64,000 nucleotides of DNA from an uncultured Bacillota bacterium (GTDB lineage Bacteria > Bacillota_I > Bacilli_A > RF39 > UBA660). Positions 33,770 through 43,534 of this stretch are shown here, one piece after another; within the stretch, counting starts at the first letter, position 1; each line of letters opens with the position of its first letter. A model generated the notes under the pieces. It did no database searches. It worked only from the letters and a program-made list of their open reading frames with translations, and was not told the origin of the DNA. The position numbers and the translations under genes were made by a program. The DNA lies in the NCBI GenBank assembly GCA_958428295.1, contig CAUAFL010000005.1:1-64000 (forward strand), given 5' to 3'.

Positions 33770-35596
33770 TTAATGAGAAAGTGGAAGCTTCTGTTGATGA
33801 AGTCGTTGCAAAAGAGCTTCCAGGGTGGTCAATAATGTAGATGATTGTTCTTTGGCCCACTCCCGCGCCGTTGTTGCTTGTTGGCTCTTTTGTGAAAAGG
33901 GATTAAGATAAGCTACTTCAAAATGATCAATCGCTTTTGTTAACAAGGACCTTTGTGCAACCAAATTAGCACTTAATTTATCAATTGGGAACAGTCCCAT
34001 CTGTAATTCTTGTTCTATAAAAGTTGCTAATGGCTCAAAAGAGGATTTTTTCTCTTGAGGAAAAGCACAGCTAGTAAAATACTGTTTTAATAAATTTTCG
34101 AGTAACAAATTCATAAAATGTGCTGGGTTTACTTGCAAGGCTAGTTCTCGAGCTCCATATTGAGAAGTAAAGCGGGTTGCTTTTTTATTGGTTACATACT
34201 CCTCGATGGCAAAAAGTCCTTGCCCTTCTTTATAGACCTTATCTGAAATAAGTGCGGCTATTCTTAAATCTAGAAATGTATTAATATGCTGATAGAGTGT
34301 ATTATCTTCTCTAGTGATGGTTACATTTTCTAAATCGGTAGTGGCGATCATCTCTAGTTCTTTCAAACGAACTGCTAGATAATTTTCAATTTTTTCTTTA
34401 TTGTTTATTACCTTCGAAGTGGTAATGGGGGCTTTTTCTTCCTCTAGATACTCAAGGCTAGGCAATTTTTGTACTGTTGCCTGTCCATAGATACTTTCTA
34501 AAATAGAGCGAACTAACAAAGGTTTTTCTTCTGTTTCACTTGCAATTATATCAATTAATAAATGATGTTTAAGAGAGGCTAATTCACTAGTGTTGTCTTG
34601 ATAAAAAGTAGTAAGGGGCGCTCCCTGGTAATGAAGTCCTTGATAAGTAGCACTTTCTTTCCCATGCAGAACAGGGGCTAATTGAGTGAAAAATTGTAAT
34701 TCTTTTTTTAATTCTGTTTCCATCTGTGCTAACTGTTGTTTATAGGAGAGCAGTAGTTGATCGATGGAAGGTGTCATTTTCTTTCGGGAAGATAGTTCTA
34801 TATAACGCATATACTCATTGAGTTCATAATACAGTTGAGCATTTTTTAGGACTCTTTCTAAAGTTTCTTTCAACGACGGCGTTGTTAATTCTACCTTAGT
34901 GATAGGAGCAAACTCTTTTATTTTTTCTAATACTTCTTTCTCCTTTTCAACAACAGCATAGTAGAAGGAACCATCTTCCAAGGTATATTTAGCGGCAATT
35001 TTATCTTCTAAGGAAGTGAAACTAGCATTCACAATACGATCGTTTAATTTGGTAAATAGTTCTGGTTCTACTACCATAGTTGGTCCTGAAGAAGATTCAT
35101 TAACAGTAGCTAGTAGGCTTATTAATTTTTCTATATCTTTTTGTTTTTGTTTTAAATTTACTTGATTAGTCGTGATTTGTTGATATAAGTTCTGTTGTTC
35201 TTCTGAAAGAGAAGGTACTGTTTTAAGGGCTTGATTTAATATTACCACCTTTTGATTGATTGACTCTTTTAAAAGGGTTAGTTTTCCTTGTTCTTGCAAC
35301 TGATCTTTTATTAATTCATAGAGTTGTTGCATAGCGTGACGTATTTTTTGAAACGTTTCTTTTTGTAGAGCCAACTCGGTTTCAGTAAACTGTGTTACTT
35401 GTCGTAATAAAGCATCCCGCTTAATAGTTATCTGTTCGAGATCTTTTTTATCTAATCCTTCTTTTAAACTTGCTAATAACGTATTGATATGAGCCATTTC
35501 TTCTTCTAATAAAGCTTTATCCGTTTTTGTTACTAATGCTGTTACCTCTTTCAAATTAAGTGTTGGCAACACGGCTAATAATTGTAGCTGTTCCAT
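33770..35596 (-). CDS. Large coiled-coil protein of unknown function
   Basis: The start at 35596 follows AGGGGTG; upstream in-frame codons overlap the likely promoter, an extended -10 TGCTATAAT near 35628. The 608-residue product is soluble, acidic and almost wholly helical, rich in Leu, Glu, Gln and Lys. Long heptad-like runs lie at about 20-190 and 250-330. The C-terminal half is globular-looking (LREL...AHFMNLLLENLLKQYF). No enzymatic motif is visible. A cytoskeletal or scaffold role is possible. Single-gene unit. Confidence 0.55.
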   Translation of the reverse strand: MEQLQLLAVLPTLNLKEVTALVTKTDKALLEEEMAHINTLLASLKEGLDKKDLEQITIKRDALLRQVTQFTETELALQKETFQKIRHAMQQLYELIKDQLQEQGKLTLLKESINQKVVILNQALKTVPSLSEEQQNLYQQITTNQVNLKQKQKDIEKLISLLATVNESSSGPTMVVEPELFTKLNDRIVNASFTSLEDKIAAKYTLEDGSFYYAVVEKEKEVLEKIKEFAPITKVELTTPSLKETLERVLKNAQLYYELNEYMRYIELSSRKKMTPSIDQLLLSYKQQLAQMETELKKELQFFTQLAPVLHGKESATYQGLHYQGAPLTTFYQDNTSELASLKHHLLIDIIASETEEKPLLVRSILESIYGQATVQKLPSLEYLEEEKAPITTSKVINNKEKIENYLAVRLKELEMIATTDLENVTITREDNTLYQHINTFLDLRIAALISDKVYKEGQGLFAIEEYVTNKKATRFTSQYGARELALQVNPAHFMNLLLENLLKQYFTSCAFPQEKKSSFEPLATFIEQELQMGLFPIDKLSANLVAQRSLLTKAIDHFEVAYLNPFSQKSQQATTAREWAKEQSSTLLTTLEALLQRLHQQKLPLSH

Positions 35597-35650
35597 TGTT
35601 ACACCCCTATTCTTTATATTTCTATTATAGCACAGCAACATGCAGAAAAC

Positions 35651-35685
35651 AAAAAAGAACAATCTTTTTAATTAAAATTGTTCTT
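35651..35685 (-). terminator. Terminator of the surface-protein operon
   Basis: AAGAACAAT/ATTGTTCTT nine-pair stem with a 13-base loop, followed leftward by TTTTTTG, six bases after the gene ending at 35691. Confidence 0.85.
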
Positions 35686-35690
35686 CCTGG

Positions 35691-37985
35691 TTATTTTGTT
35701 TTGGTAACTGTTTCTTGTTCTGTTGGTACTTCTTCCACTGATAAGGTACCATTATTTGGATTGTAAACGATATTAGCATCTGCATTATCTAGCGCATCTA
35801 CAATCGCCTTAGCTGCTGCTTCAACAGAGGCTTGTTTGGCCTGTTGTGTAGGTACTTCTTCTACGGAAACAGCTTCCGTACTAGGCGTTACTGATGGTGT
35901 TTGTTTACTAACTGGTTCTTCATATTCTTCCACTTTCCCAGTATCTACACTAGATTGTGTTGTATTTTCACCCATAGCATTAGGATCAGGAAGTGGATCG
36001 GCAGAAACATTACTATTATCCGTTGTTACATCTGTTACTGAATTGTTAATATTTCCCTCTTCATCCGTGTGACTTTCATCTACCTGATAATGATCTCCTG
36101 TACCACTAACTTTGTCCCCAGCGTCATGTTTATCAGAAGTATCTTTGATTTCATTTTCTACTTTCTGATTATAATCATCTACTTTTTTATCAATTTCTTT
36201 TCCTTTTTCATCTTCAACAGCTTGTTGTTCTTTTTGTTTTTTATCAGCCTCTTTTTCGGCTTTTTCTTTGTTTTCTTGCGTTTTGTCTTTATATTTTTGA
36301 TCTACCTTTTTTTCAGCTGCTTTTACTTCTTTTTTCCCTACTGCTTTGACAGCTGTATCTCGACTAACATTCTGCTTTGCTTTTTTAGTTCCTGTCTTTT
36401 CCGTTTTAGATTCTGACCATGTTTTTGTCTGTGTCGATGGACCAACCATCTGAACGCTATTTTTTGTTTCTCGCATCACCACACCCGTGGCTCCTATTTG
36501 TTTTTTAAATAGCTCGGTAACACTAATGTCACGGTCGTTTAATTCATAGTTCCCTTTTGCCTTTAAATCTTGTTTTATAGCTCTCATATAATTTGCATAA
36601 CTTGGATCACTCGTCGCCGTTTTTCCTAGCATTTGCATCATTTGAAGACGCGTTACAGCATCTTCAATATTTTGAGCAGCTAAATCACATAGCGCTTCAT
36701 TATTTAACGCCTCAATTTGGGCATCCGTAAAACTATATTTATCTCCATAATTTATTGTTTTCGTGTGCATTGCAGCAATGATTGGCAAGACAGCGGTATA
36801 AGAATCCTTGATCCCTAGATCTTCTATGGTTTGATGTTCAAAATTTCCTTTCGTAGCATCTAATTGAAAGTCTTTAATAGTAGTACTAACAAAGTTAGCA
36901 GCAATTTCTTTTTTAGCACTTTCATTGGTAGCAGTGTTGAAAGCAATGTTCATGTCTTCATACTTTTGGTACATAGCTTTTCCAGCATCACTATTAATCA
37001 GTAAATCCACTCGGGTTGGACTAGTCTGGACTATTCCTGCTAACATTAATTGCAAGTAACCAGATTTATAATTTTCAATTAGTTGGCCTTTATCTAATTT
37101 TGTTTCATCAAAAATTGCCGCCAATTCTTCATTTGTTAAGCTTTTACCATTATAAGCTAAGAAAGAAGCAGCTGCCTCTTCAGTTGACAGACACAATTTA
37201 GCACTTTTATCAGCATCTTTATGAGTGCTAGCAAATGGTCCATTAAATAGTCCCATAAAACTATTAAAATTAGACATAAATTTGGTTTTTACTTCATTTT
37301 TCGTATTGTTTACTAAGGTAATATAAGAGGCTGTATTTTGATTAAACGTTTCTTGAACCGTTTTAGCAGGTGCTTGAACTGTTTTAGCAGGTGCTTGAAC
37401 TGTTTTAGCAGGTGCTTGAACTGCTTTTGGTGCTGCTGCTTGGACATCCGATAGTAATATGTCGTTAGATTTAGTATTGTTTTTAAGCGTAACGGTATTC
37501 GTCATTGGTTTTTTATTCAAATGTAAGCCTGTAATACCAATCATCGTCGCTAGTCCCGCAACACCCGCAGCAAGACCTAACCGTTTTACTTTCCCTTGCA
37601 ATTTATTGTGAACCTGTTCACCAATGTTAGTGACCCATTGATTGATTGTTTTTCTAGCTTGTTTTACAGATCCAAAATATTTTTCAGAAAAATTATTAAT
37701 ACCATAATTAGTATGTAATATTTTCTGCATAGAACGATTATCTAACTCTAAATTTAGATTTTTATCTGCAAGAACTTGTTTCGCCGTTTTATAGCCCCTT
37801 TGATTAGCAAATCTAGCAATGGCTAATTTAGCTTTTTCAGCATTTTCCTGATTGGCTTCAAATATTTCTACTAGGAAATTATCACCATCAAGTATACAGA
37901 AAAACTGTTTTCTTTCATAGGTGATAGGGTCAACTTTAGAAAATCTGTAAAGTCCTACTATATTTTGGGGAATTTGATTATTCAT
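35691..37985 (-). CDS. Membrane protein with large extracellular low-complexity region
   Basis: The 764-residue protein has a cytoplasmic domain of about 140 residues (GLYRFSKVDPITYERKQFFCIL...), one membrane helix (about 143-165), then VQAPAKT repeats. A helical extracellular domain follows (about 215-510), then a Lys/Glu-rich coiled coil and an acidic Pro/Thr/Ser-rich tail with SVEEVPT twice. It lacks a sorting motif, so it is membrane-held from the N-terminal side. It is 13 bases after the gene at 37999-39411 and cotranscribed. The layout suggests an envelope-spanning or surface adhesin-like role (inference). Confidence 0.6.
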   Translation of the reverse strand: MNNQIPQNIVGLYRFSKVDPITYERKQFFCILDGDNFLVEIFEANQENAEKAKLAIARFANQRGYKTAKQVLADKNLNLELDNRSMQKILHTNYGINNFSEKYFGSVKQARKTINQWVTNIGEQVHNKLQGKVKRLGLAAGVAGLATMIGITGLHLNKKPMTNTVTLKNNTKSNDILLSDVQAAAPKAVQAPAKTVQAPAKTVQAPAKTVQETFNQNTASYITLVNNTKNEVKTKFMSNFNSFMGLFNGPFASTHKDADKSAKLCLSTEEAAASFLAYNGKSLTNEELAAIFDETKLDKGQLIENYKSGYLQLMLAGIVQTSPTRVDLLINSDAGKAMYQKYEDMNIAFNTATNESAKKEIAANFVSTTIKDFQLDATKGNFEHQTIEDLGIKDSYTAVLPIIAAMHTKTINYGDKYSFTDAQIEALNNEALCDLAAQNIEDAVTRLQMMQMLGKTATSDPSYANYMRAIKQDLKAKGNYELNDRDISVTELFKKQIGATGVVMRETKNSVQMVGPSTQTKTWSESKTEKTGTKKAKQNVSRDTAVKAVGKKEVKAAEKKVDQKYKDKTQENKEKAEKEADKKQKEQQAVEDEKGKEIDKKVDDYNQKVENEIKDTSDKHDAGDKVSGTGDHYQVDESHTDEEGNINNSVTDVTTDNSNVSADPLPDPNAMGENTTQSSVDTGKVEEYEEPVSKQTPSVTPSTEAVSVEEVPTQQAKQASVEAAAKAIVDALDNADANIVYNPNNGTLSVEEVPTEQETVTKTK
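37360..37422 (-). repeat. Three perfect 21-bp coding repeats
   Basis: Three back-to-back identical 21-base units encode VQAPAKT, with degenerate units on either side. Whole-codon units mean that copy-number change would lengthen or shorten the stalk without a frameshift. Confidence 0.9.
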
Positions 37986-37998
37986 TATGATGCCTCCT

Positions 37999-39411
37999 TT
38001 ATTTTACTTTCGTATTTCCAGTATAATGATAACCAGCTTTTAATAAAGAGGTATCATTATAAGTACTCCACTTAACATCAGTACTACCTTTATCGATAAC
38101 AGTTCTCGTTTTTTCACTGTAATAATGAACAGTTCCATAGAGTGGTTCCTTGCGATAAGCTATATCATAAGTCGTAATAGTTCGATAAACAGGAATAGTT
38201 TTTGTTGTTGTTTTGGCACAACTTACTTTAATTGAAGTGTTTACCTTTTTGGTGTCTTTGGTTGATGTAAGAGAAGTTGTACTTGGACTAGAACTTGCCG
38301 TGGTATTTGTTAAACCACCATTTAAGGTATATTTTTTATAACGGAAAGTTGGTAGGGACGTACAAGTCGTACTACAATTACTAAAGTCTGCTCCCTCTAA
38401 GACATATTTCGTCGTAGGTGTATCATTATAAGCTTGATTGGTTGTTCCTTGATAGGTCCAACTGGTCGTATAATCGGTTGTTGTGGTAGTATAATACGTT
38501 GTTTCATCAATGCGCACATAATTGTACTCACTACAAGCGACTTCTTGATAGGAAGACATTTGTCGTACTTCATTACGAGAAGTTTTATAAGCTTTATCAT
38601 AGGTACCAATTTGTTCTTTTCTAGAATATAATTGAACTTTCTTGACACAATTTGGATCACTATCGTTACAATTTAAAGATTGAATATTATTATTATTTGG
38701 TTGCCAAGGACTCCATTTTGTCCATTCAGAGTATTTTGCACCTGTTGTTTTAGAATATTCATATAGTAAATTTTTATCATCAGGAGGATCGGGAATCACA
38801 GGATCAGGATCTTCTGGTGTTGGTGTAGGCGTTGGCGTATCAGGAGGAGTAGAACCGCCACCATTTCCCCCATTATTGTTATTTCCAGTAATATTAATCA
38901 CTTTTGTTGGGGTTGATTCTTTATAAGCAATGGTAGGTGCTTCTTTTTCACAGACGCCGCTCTCACAATAATTATAACAACCAAGATGCACTAAAATGTA
39001 ATCCTCTTGATCAGAACACTTGAGATTTACTTTTAATAAATACTCATTTTCTTCTTTGGTAATCTTTACATAACTATCATCCACATCACAAGCTTTGCCA
39101 TTTTTATCGACAAAGGGAATGACTAAATTATTCGCAATCATTTCTCGTAAGGTCATCTTTTTAGATTCCCCTAACTCACTAGGCAAACGTTCCGTAGTGT
39201 AATAGCTGATCGCTGCTTCTTTCATTTTTTCTAAGTTATCACCAAATATTTGACTAGTTAACGGTGAAATATCTGTAACATTACTCGTTGATGGAGCAAT
39301 AAATTTTGGTAATAACCAAACTAATAAAAAGACAAAAATAATCACTAAAATAATCTTTAATAAAAAGTCGCGAAATGGAAATTGTCTTTTTTCATATTCT
39401 TCGGTATACAT
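37999..39411 (-). CDS. Exported surface protein with pilin-like head and Cys/Thr-rich domain
   Basis: The 470-residue product has a basic start, one membrane helix (about 15-35) and a domain with pseudopilin-like pattern (MKEAAISYYTTERLP, LREMIANNLV, DKNGKACD, SYVKI, LKCSDQ). A Gly/Pro/Thr hinge follows (about 178-205), then a Thr/Tyr-rich extracellular domain with many Cys (CNDSDPNC, CSTTC). YSEWTKWSPWQ recalls a thrombospondin type 1 repeat. Nothing shows enzymatic activity; an adhesin or surface-layer role is inferred. First gene of a two-gene operon with a consensus promoter. Confidence 0.65.
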   Translation of the reverse strand: MYTEEYEKRQFPFRDFLLKIILVIIFVFLLVWLLPKFIAPSTSNVTDISPLTSQIFGDNLEKMKEAAISYYTTERLPSELGESKKMTLREMIANNLVIPFVDKNGKACDVDDSYVKITKEENEYLLKVNLKCSDQEDYILVHLGCYNYCESGVCEKEAPTIAYKESTPTKVINITGNNNNGGNGGGSTPPDTPTPTPTPEDPDPVIPDPPDDKNLLYEYSKTTGAKYSEWTKWSPWQPNNNNIQSLNCNDSDPNCVKKVQLYSRKEQIGTYDKAYKTSRNEVRQMSSYQEVACSEYNYVRIDETTYYTTTTTDYTTSWTYQGTTNQAYNDTPTTKYVLEGADFSNCSTTCTSLPTFRYKKYTLNGGLTNTTASSSPSTTSLTSTKDTKKVNTSIKVSCAKTTTKTIPVYRTITTYDIAYRKEPLYGTVHYYSEKTRTVIDKGSTDVKWSTYNDTSLLKAGYHYTGNTKVK

Positions 39412-39445
39412 TACTGTACTCCCCCTTTTCTTTATTTGATTTCAT

Positions 39446-39474
39446 ATTATACCATTTTACCTTGGTTTTGTCAA
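39446..39474 (-). promoter_or_regulatory. Promoter of the surface-protein operon
   Basis: Perfect TTGACA (39469-39474), 17-base spacer, perfect TATAAT (39446-39451). The -35 box overlaps the end of the Smr gene. It should be one of the strongest promoters in the window. Confidence 0.9.
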
Positions 39475-39722
39475 CGTTTTTGTAAAGTAACAAGGGTGCA
39501 CCCTGGGTTCATAAAATCTAATTTATATTCTAACACAAGTTTTTCTTTTTTTAAATAGTCATGAATACTTTGCCTTAAAATTCCTTTGCCTATTCCATGA
39601 ATAATGATTACTTTTTCATATTTCAATTTAACAGCATCCACTAAAAAATCATGGACACTAATGCAGGCAATTTCCCGATCCATTCCATGAAGATCAATAC
39701 TTGGAAAAGCCTGATTAAACAT
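39471..39722 (-). CDS. Small Smr-domain protein
   Basis: The 83-residue protein is a bare Smr domain as at the end of MutS2: IDLHGMDREIA, the KVIIIHGIGKGILR loop and GCTLVTL. Smr domains bind or nick nucleic acids; recent work links MutS2 Smr to rescue of collided ribosomes. It lacks the MutS ATPase. It overlaps the PfkB gene by eight bases. Confidence 0.88.
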   Translation of the reverse strand: MFNQAFPSIDLHGMDREIACISVHDFLVDAVKLKYEKVIIIHGIGKGILRQSIHDYLKKEKLVLEYKLDFMNPGCTLVTLQKR

Positions 39723-40614
39723 GATTATTTTGTTCCGTTTCTAGAACCACCTCTAATAAAGGCATCGAAAAACGACCGCCAATTTGTAAAGTAGATAAAG
39801 CGCCTGCAATATTGGCATAACGACAAGTCTGCTCTAGATTATAACCATGAGCAATAAAGTAAGTAAAAGCACCATGAAAAATATCACCAGCACCAGTGGT
39901 ATCTACGGCCTCTACTTTTAAGGTTGGAATTAATTGATAAGTAGCATCAATTTTTGTAAAACAGCCTTGATCTTCTAACGTAATTACCACCGTATTATGG
40001 TAGGTGTTTGTTAATTGTTGATGAACTTTAATCAGTGTTTCCATCGTCATATCTAATGTGATTCCCGTTACCTCTTCAGCAAAATTTTTTGAGCAAACCA
40101 AGTAATCTACTAGTGGGCAAAGGGCTAGCGTGGAAGCTTTGGCGCTACCAGCATCAATAATTTTAATTGCTTGGGGATTGCGTTGGAATACCTTACGACT
40201 CATTTCTTCTTCTTCCCCATCTGCTAAGATTACTTCATAAGTTTCATAATTTTCTTTGGTAACCTTTTTTTTATGTTCCTCTTGGGCAGTTAAAATCGTT
40301 CTAGAGCCATTCTTAGTATTTGCCATAATAAAACTTAACATCGTTTTACTATCCTCTTTCATTTCTAGATAAGTAGTATCCACACCTATTAAGTCTAACT
40401 CTTTTTTAATGACTTTACCATAAAAATCAGTGCCCACTAATCCTTGAAAGCTAACTGTTTCCTTCCAATACGCTAATAGAAAGGCCGCATTGCTAGCAGG
40501 ACCTCCCCCACAATCAATGTGATTGGTTAATCTTGTTTTGGTATTTTCTTTAGGAAAGCCTTCTATTGGGAAAGTTATATCATAAGAGGCATGTCCAATT
40601 GCTAATATTTTCAT
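39715..40614 (-). CDS. PfkB family carbohydrate or nucleoside kinase
   Basis: The 299-residue protein has the ribokinase fold signatures: an early GHASYDITFPIEGFP strand, DCGGGPASNAAFLLAYW (PfkB motif 1) and VDTTGAGDIFHGAFTYF (motif 2 with the catalytic Asp). The substrate cannot be told; ribokinase-like sugar or adenosine kinases share this layout. An extended -10, TGTTATACT near 40632, precedes it. The Smr gene follows in the same transcript. Confidence 0.9.
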   Translation of the reverse strand: MKILAIGHASYDITFPIEGFPKENTKTRLTNHIDCGGGPASNAAFLLAYWKETVSFQGLVGTDFYGKVIKKELDLIGVDTTYLEMKEDSKTMLSFIMANTKNGSRTILTAQEEHKKKVTKENYETYEVILADGEEEEMSRKVFQRNPQAIKIIDAGSAKASTLALCPLVDYLVCSKNFAEEVTGITLDMTMETLIKVHQQLTNTYHNTVVITLEDQGCFTKIDATYQLIPTLKVEAVDTTGAGDIFHGAFTYFIAHGYNLEQTCRYANIAGALSTLQIGGRFSMPLLEVVLETEQNNHV

Positions 40615-40739
40615 TTTCTCACCTTTTTTTTAGTATAACATTTTTTTTAGAAATCCCTAGTATTTTCCTCTAAAAAGACAAGATTTGACAGTTATTTTCA
40701 TTAAAAAAGTATGATACAATGTTAGTGGTGATAGAAGTA

Positions 40740-41363
40740 ATGAAAAAACAAACTAATAAAGAAAAGAAAAACTATACTTGGAAACAAAAAACGGCTTATT
40801 TTGGAGGCATTCTTTTAATAGGAGTGATGGCTTACTTTTTAGGAAGTGGTATCACAAAAGCGATTATGAGACAGCAAAATAGCGAAAAAAATAAGCAACA
40901 ATTTGATTCCGCTCCTTACATTACCACTACGAAACCACTGTTATTTACTACTTTTTTAAAACAGTTTAACCAATATATACTAGAAAAAGAGTTACCAGCC
41001 TATCAACTAAAGCAGGAACAATTCTTGGAAAAAGAGGGAGTTTTAGAAATACAGTTGAATGATATTACGTTTTCTTTTGTTGTCAAAGAGGAAGTTTTAG
41101 AGCTATCCGCTATTCAGTATGCAAAGGAGACCACCATTAGTAAGCAATTAGCTTACGGACTAATGAAAGCCAATCAGGTAACGCTTACTGAAGAAACGAT
41201 AGATCTATTGTATCGTCGTGTCATTGAAACGATGGAACATACCGTTAACGAAAGCGAAAGTATTTCTGAATACTTTCAGTATCAAGGACTTGAAGTTAGT
41301 CTCTATCATCGAAAAAAACCAACTGTTTTTTATCAATTTCGTATTGGCCGTCTTACCAAATAA
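40740..41363 (+). CDS. Membrane-anchored protein of unknown function
   Basis: The start at 40740 (KKQTNKEKK after GGTGATAG) is preferred because an earlier start codon would lie in the promoter (TTGACA at 40685, TATGAT at 40710). The 207-residue product has a very basic start, one membrane helix (about 19-40) and an outside alpha/beta domain. No family is recognised. It is convergent with efp and shares its terminator. Confidence 0.55.
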   Translation: MKKQTNKEKKNYTWKQKTAYFGGILLIGVMAYFLGSGITKAIMRQQNSEKNKQQFDSAPYITTTKPLLFTTFLKQFNQYILEKELPAYQLKQEQFLEKEGVLEIQLNDITFSFVVKEEVLELSAIQYAKETTISKQLAYGLMKANQVTLTEETIDLLYRRVIETMEHTVNESESISEYFQYQGLEVSLYHRKKPTVFYQFRIGRLTK

Positions 41364-41382
41364 AAAAGAGCCCTTAGGCTCT
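41362..41382. terminator. Two-way terminator overlapping the efp stop codon
   Basis: AGAGCC/GGCTCT hairpin whose loop contains the efp stop codon. A T run follows leftward, and for the rightward gene it begins right after its own stop. Very compact. Confidence 0.8.
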
Positions 41383-41931
41383 AGATACATATTTTCCATC
41401 TTTTGTACTAATTAAGATCTCTTCATCTTGTTTTATAAATAATGGTACTTGTACTGTCATACCAGTTTCTACTTCTGCATCTTTCATCGCACCCGTAGAA
41501 GTATTTCCTTTCACAGCATCTTCGGTTTTTATCACTTTCATGATTACCTTATCTGGCAAATTCATTCCTAACATTTCCCCTTCGAAAAAGATAATTTCTA
41601 CTTCGAGGTTCTCTTTTAAAAATTTGGCATCTTCACCAATGACACTTTTTACTAGTTCAATTTGTTCATAGTCTTGCATATTCATAAAATAATAAGTATC
41701 CCCCATGCTATATAAGAATTGCATCGGTTTTTTAGAAATATGCGCAGTTTCTACTTTTATCCCCGCATTAAAGGTTTTTTCAACAATTGAGCCAGTTCGC
41801 AAATTCTTCATCTTGGCTTTGACGATGGCAGCACCTTTTCCTGGTTTTACATGTTGGCTATCTAAAATCATATAAATGCCACCTTCTAATTGGATGGTCA
41901 TTCCGACTTTAAAATCATTTGAGTTAACCAT
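41374..41931 (-). CDS. efp: Translation elongation factor P
   Basis: The 185-residue product has three OB-like domains with the EF-P pattern SNDFKVGMTIQLEGGIYMILD. The tip loop is HVKPGKGAAIVKAK, with Lys near residue 32 the usual modification site. It also has GMNLPDKVIMKV and the C-terminal signature GNTSTGAMKDAEVETGMTVQVPLFI. EF-P relieves ribosome stalling at polyproline. It follows rpmG and tig on the same strand. Confidence 0.97.
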   Translation of the reverse strand: MVNSNDFKVGMTIQLEGGIYMILDSQHVKPGKGAAIVKAKMKNLRTGSIVEKTFNAGIKVETAHISKKPMQFLYSMGDTYYFMNMQDYEQIELVKSVIGEDAKFLKENLEVEIIFFEGEMLGMNLPDKVIMKVIKTEDAVKGNTSTGAMKDAEVETGMTVQVPLFIKQDEEILISTKDGKYVSRA

Positions 41932-41962
41932 TTTCTACCACCTTTCTTTCTTATTTGTGAGT

Positions 41963-42127
41963 TTATTTTTTTTCTTTATGGGTTGTGTGTTTTCCGCACC
42001 TTGAACAATATTTACTAATTTCAAGACGATTAGTTGTATTCTTTACATTCTTTTCCTCACGATAGTTTTCTTCTCCACAGACAGTACAAACTAATGTCTT
42101 TTTTTGTCTGTTTCCTACTTTTGCCAT
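41963..42127 (-). CDS. rpmG: 50S ribosomal protein L33, zinc-binding form
   Basis: A 54-residue frame starting AKVGNRQKKTLVC, with two CxxC pairs (CTVC and CSRC), TTNRLEISKYC and a basic end. The C+ form binds zinc; Bacilli often also keep a zinc-free copy. AAGGAGGG precedes the ATG. Position between tig and efp suggests cotranscription, though a hairpin follows tig. Confidence 0.95.
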   Translation of the reverse strand: MAKVGNRQKKTLVCTVCGEENYREEKNVKNTTNRLEISKYCSRCGKHTTHKEKK

Positions 42128-42163
42128 TGTTTTCCCTCCTTGTTTCTTTAACAGTATATCAGA

Positions 42164-42187
42164 AAATCCTTTATAGGTAAAGGATTT
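42164..42187 (-). terminator. Hairpin at the end of tig
   Basis: AAATCCTTT/AAAGGATTT nine-pair stem with a six-base loop overlapping the tig stop codon. Only TTTTC follows, so it may be partial termination or RNA-end protection. Confidence 0.55.
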
Positions 42188-43457
42188 ACTTATTTAATTC
42201 TTTTAAACGATCCATAGTTCTACGCATTTCTAAATCATACTGAACCATTTCTATGCCACCAAATTCTTTTAAGAAAGCTTCTTTTTCCATTTCATATTTA
42301 GCAGCCAAACGCTCTGCTTCTAAAGAGGCCTCTTCCTTTGTTACTTCAATTTTTTCAAGGTTCATAATTTCTTCTAGCATTAAGCGATATAAAACATTAT
42401 TATAGGCTTCTTTTTCCATTTGCTCACGTAAGGCTTTTTCATCTGTTTGAGTAAATTGATAGTATAAATCTAAAGAGATCCCTTGCATAGCCAATTGTTG
42501 TTCCGTTCTTTTCATTAGGCGATCAACTTCTTCTTCAACCATTTCTTCAGGGATATCTACTTCTACATTTTTACCAATCTCTTCTAATAGTTGATCTAAA
42601 TATTGATTTTCTGCTTCTACTTCTTTATGAGCCTTTAGGTTCTCTTTAATTTCTTTTTTAAGGCTAGCTTCGTCAGTAACACCTTCCATTCCAAGATCTT
42701 CAAAGAAATCAGCATCTAGTTCTCTTTGTTGCTTTTCTTTCACTTCGTTTACTTTTACTTTGAAAACAACTGGTTTACCAGCAAGATCTTGTTGTGGATA
42801 ATCTAAAGGAAATGTGACATTGATTTCTTTTTCTTCCCCACTCTTCATTCCGATTACCTGTTCTTCAAAACCCGGAATAAAGGTGTTGCTACCAATTTCT
42901 AGAGAATAATTCTCGCCTTTGCCACCCTCAAAAGCCACACCATCATGAAAGCCTTCAAAATCAATAATGGCTACATCGCCATTTTCGACAGTGCCTTCTT
43001 TTGTCACTAATTCTGTATATCGTTCCAATAAGTGACCAATTTCGTGTGTTACTTCTTCCTCTTCTACGACTACTTCTTGTGGTTGTAGACCTAAGTTTTG
43101 ATAATTTTTGATTGTTAGTTCTGGTTTGGTAATAATTTTAAAACGGAAAGTAACACCATTATCATCAATGTTATCTAAATCCACACTTGGTTGTACTACT
43201 GGTAGTAGACCACTTTCTTCCATGGCTTTGCTATACGCATCTTGTAATACTAAATCGGTAGCTTCCATCAATAGTGATTCTTTCCCATATTTTTTTTCAT
43301 AAATATCTCTTGGACATTTTCCTTTGCGGAAACCTTTTACTTCTACGGTCTTCACTTTTTTTTGAAAAGCCTGGTCTAGCGCTTTCTCCCAAGGCGCACC
43401 TTCTATTTTAATTTCTACCGTATGATAATTCTTTTTTTCTTTTGTATCTTTTGACAT
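42186..43457 (-). CDS. tig: Trigger factor chaperone
   Basis: The start at 43457 follows GGAGG by eight bases; the slightly longer frame would need a TTG inside that SD region. The 423-residue protein has the ribosome-binding segment EVKGFRKGKCPRDIYEKKYG and the FKBP-type PPIase domain (GDVAIIDFEGFHDGVAFEGGKGENYSLEIG, FIPGFEEQVIGM). A long helical C-terminal chaperone part follows. It binds chains leaving the ribosome. The charged ribosome motif reads GFRKGK. Confidence 0.96.
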   Translation of the reverse strand: MSKDTKEKKNYHTVEIKIEGAPWEKALDQAFQKKVKTVEVKGFRKGKCPRDIYEKKYGKESLLMEATDLVLQDAYSKAMEESGLLPVVQPSVDLDNIDDNGVTFRFKIITKPELTIKNYQNLGLQPQEVVVEEEEVTHEIGHLLERYTELVTKEGTVENGDVAIIDFEGFHDGVAFEGGKGENYSLEIGSNTFIPGFEEQVIGMKSGEEKEINVTFPLDYPQQDLAGKPVVFKVKVNEVKEKQQRELDADFFEDLGMEGVTDEASLKKEIKENLKAHKEVEAENQYLDQLLEEIGKNVEVDIPEEMVEEEVDRLMKRTEQQLAMQGISLDLYYQFTQTDEKALREQMEKEAYNNVLYRLMLEEIMNLEKIEVTKEEASLEAERLAAKYEMEKEAFLKEFGGIEMVQYDLEMRRTMDRLKELNK

Positions 43458-43534
43458 CTCTAATTCCTCCAATATGCATATTATATCTTATTTACTTTCA
43501 CATTTCAACCAAATTTTAGGAAATATTGCTGCGC

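Noticed and set aside
37360..37430. CRISPR array
   Set aside because: The repeats touch each other without spacers and lie in a coding frame.
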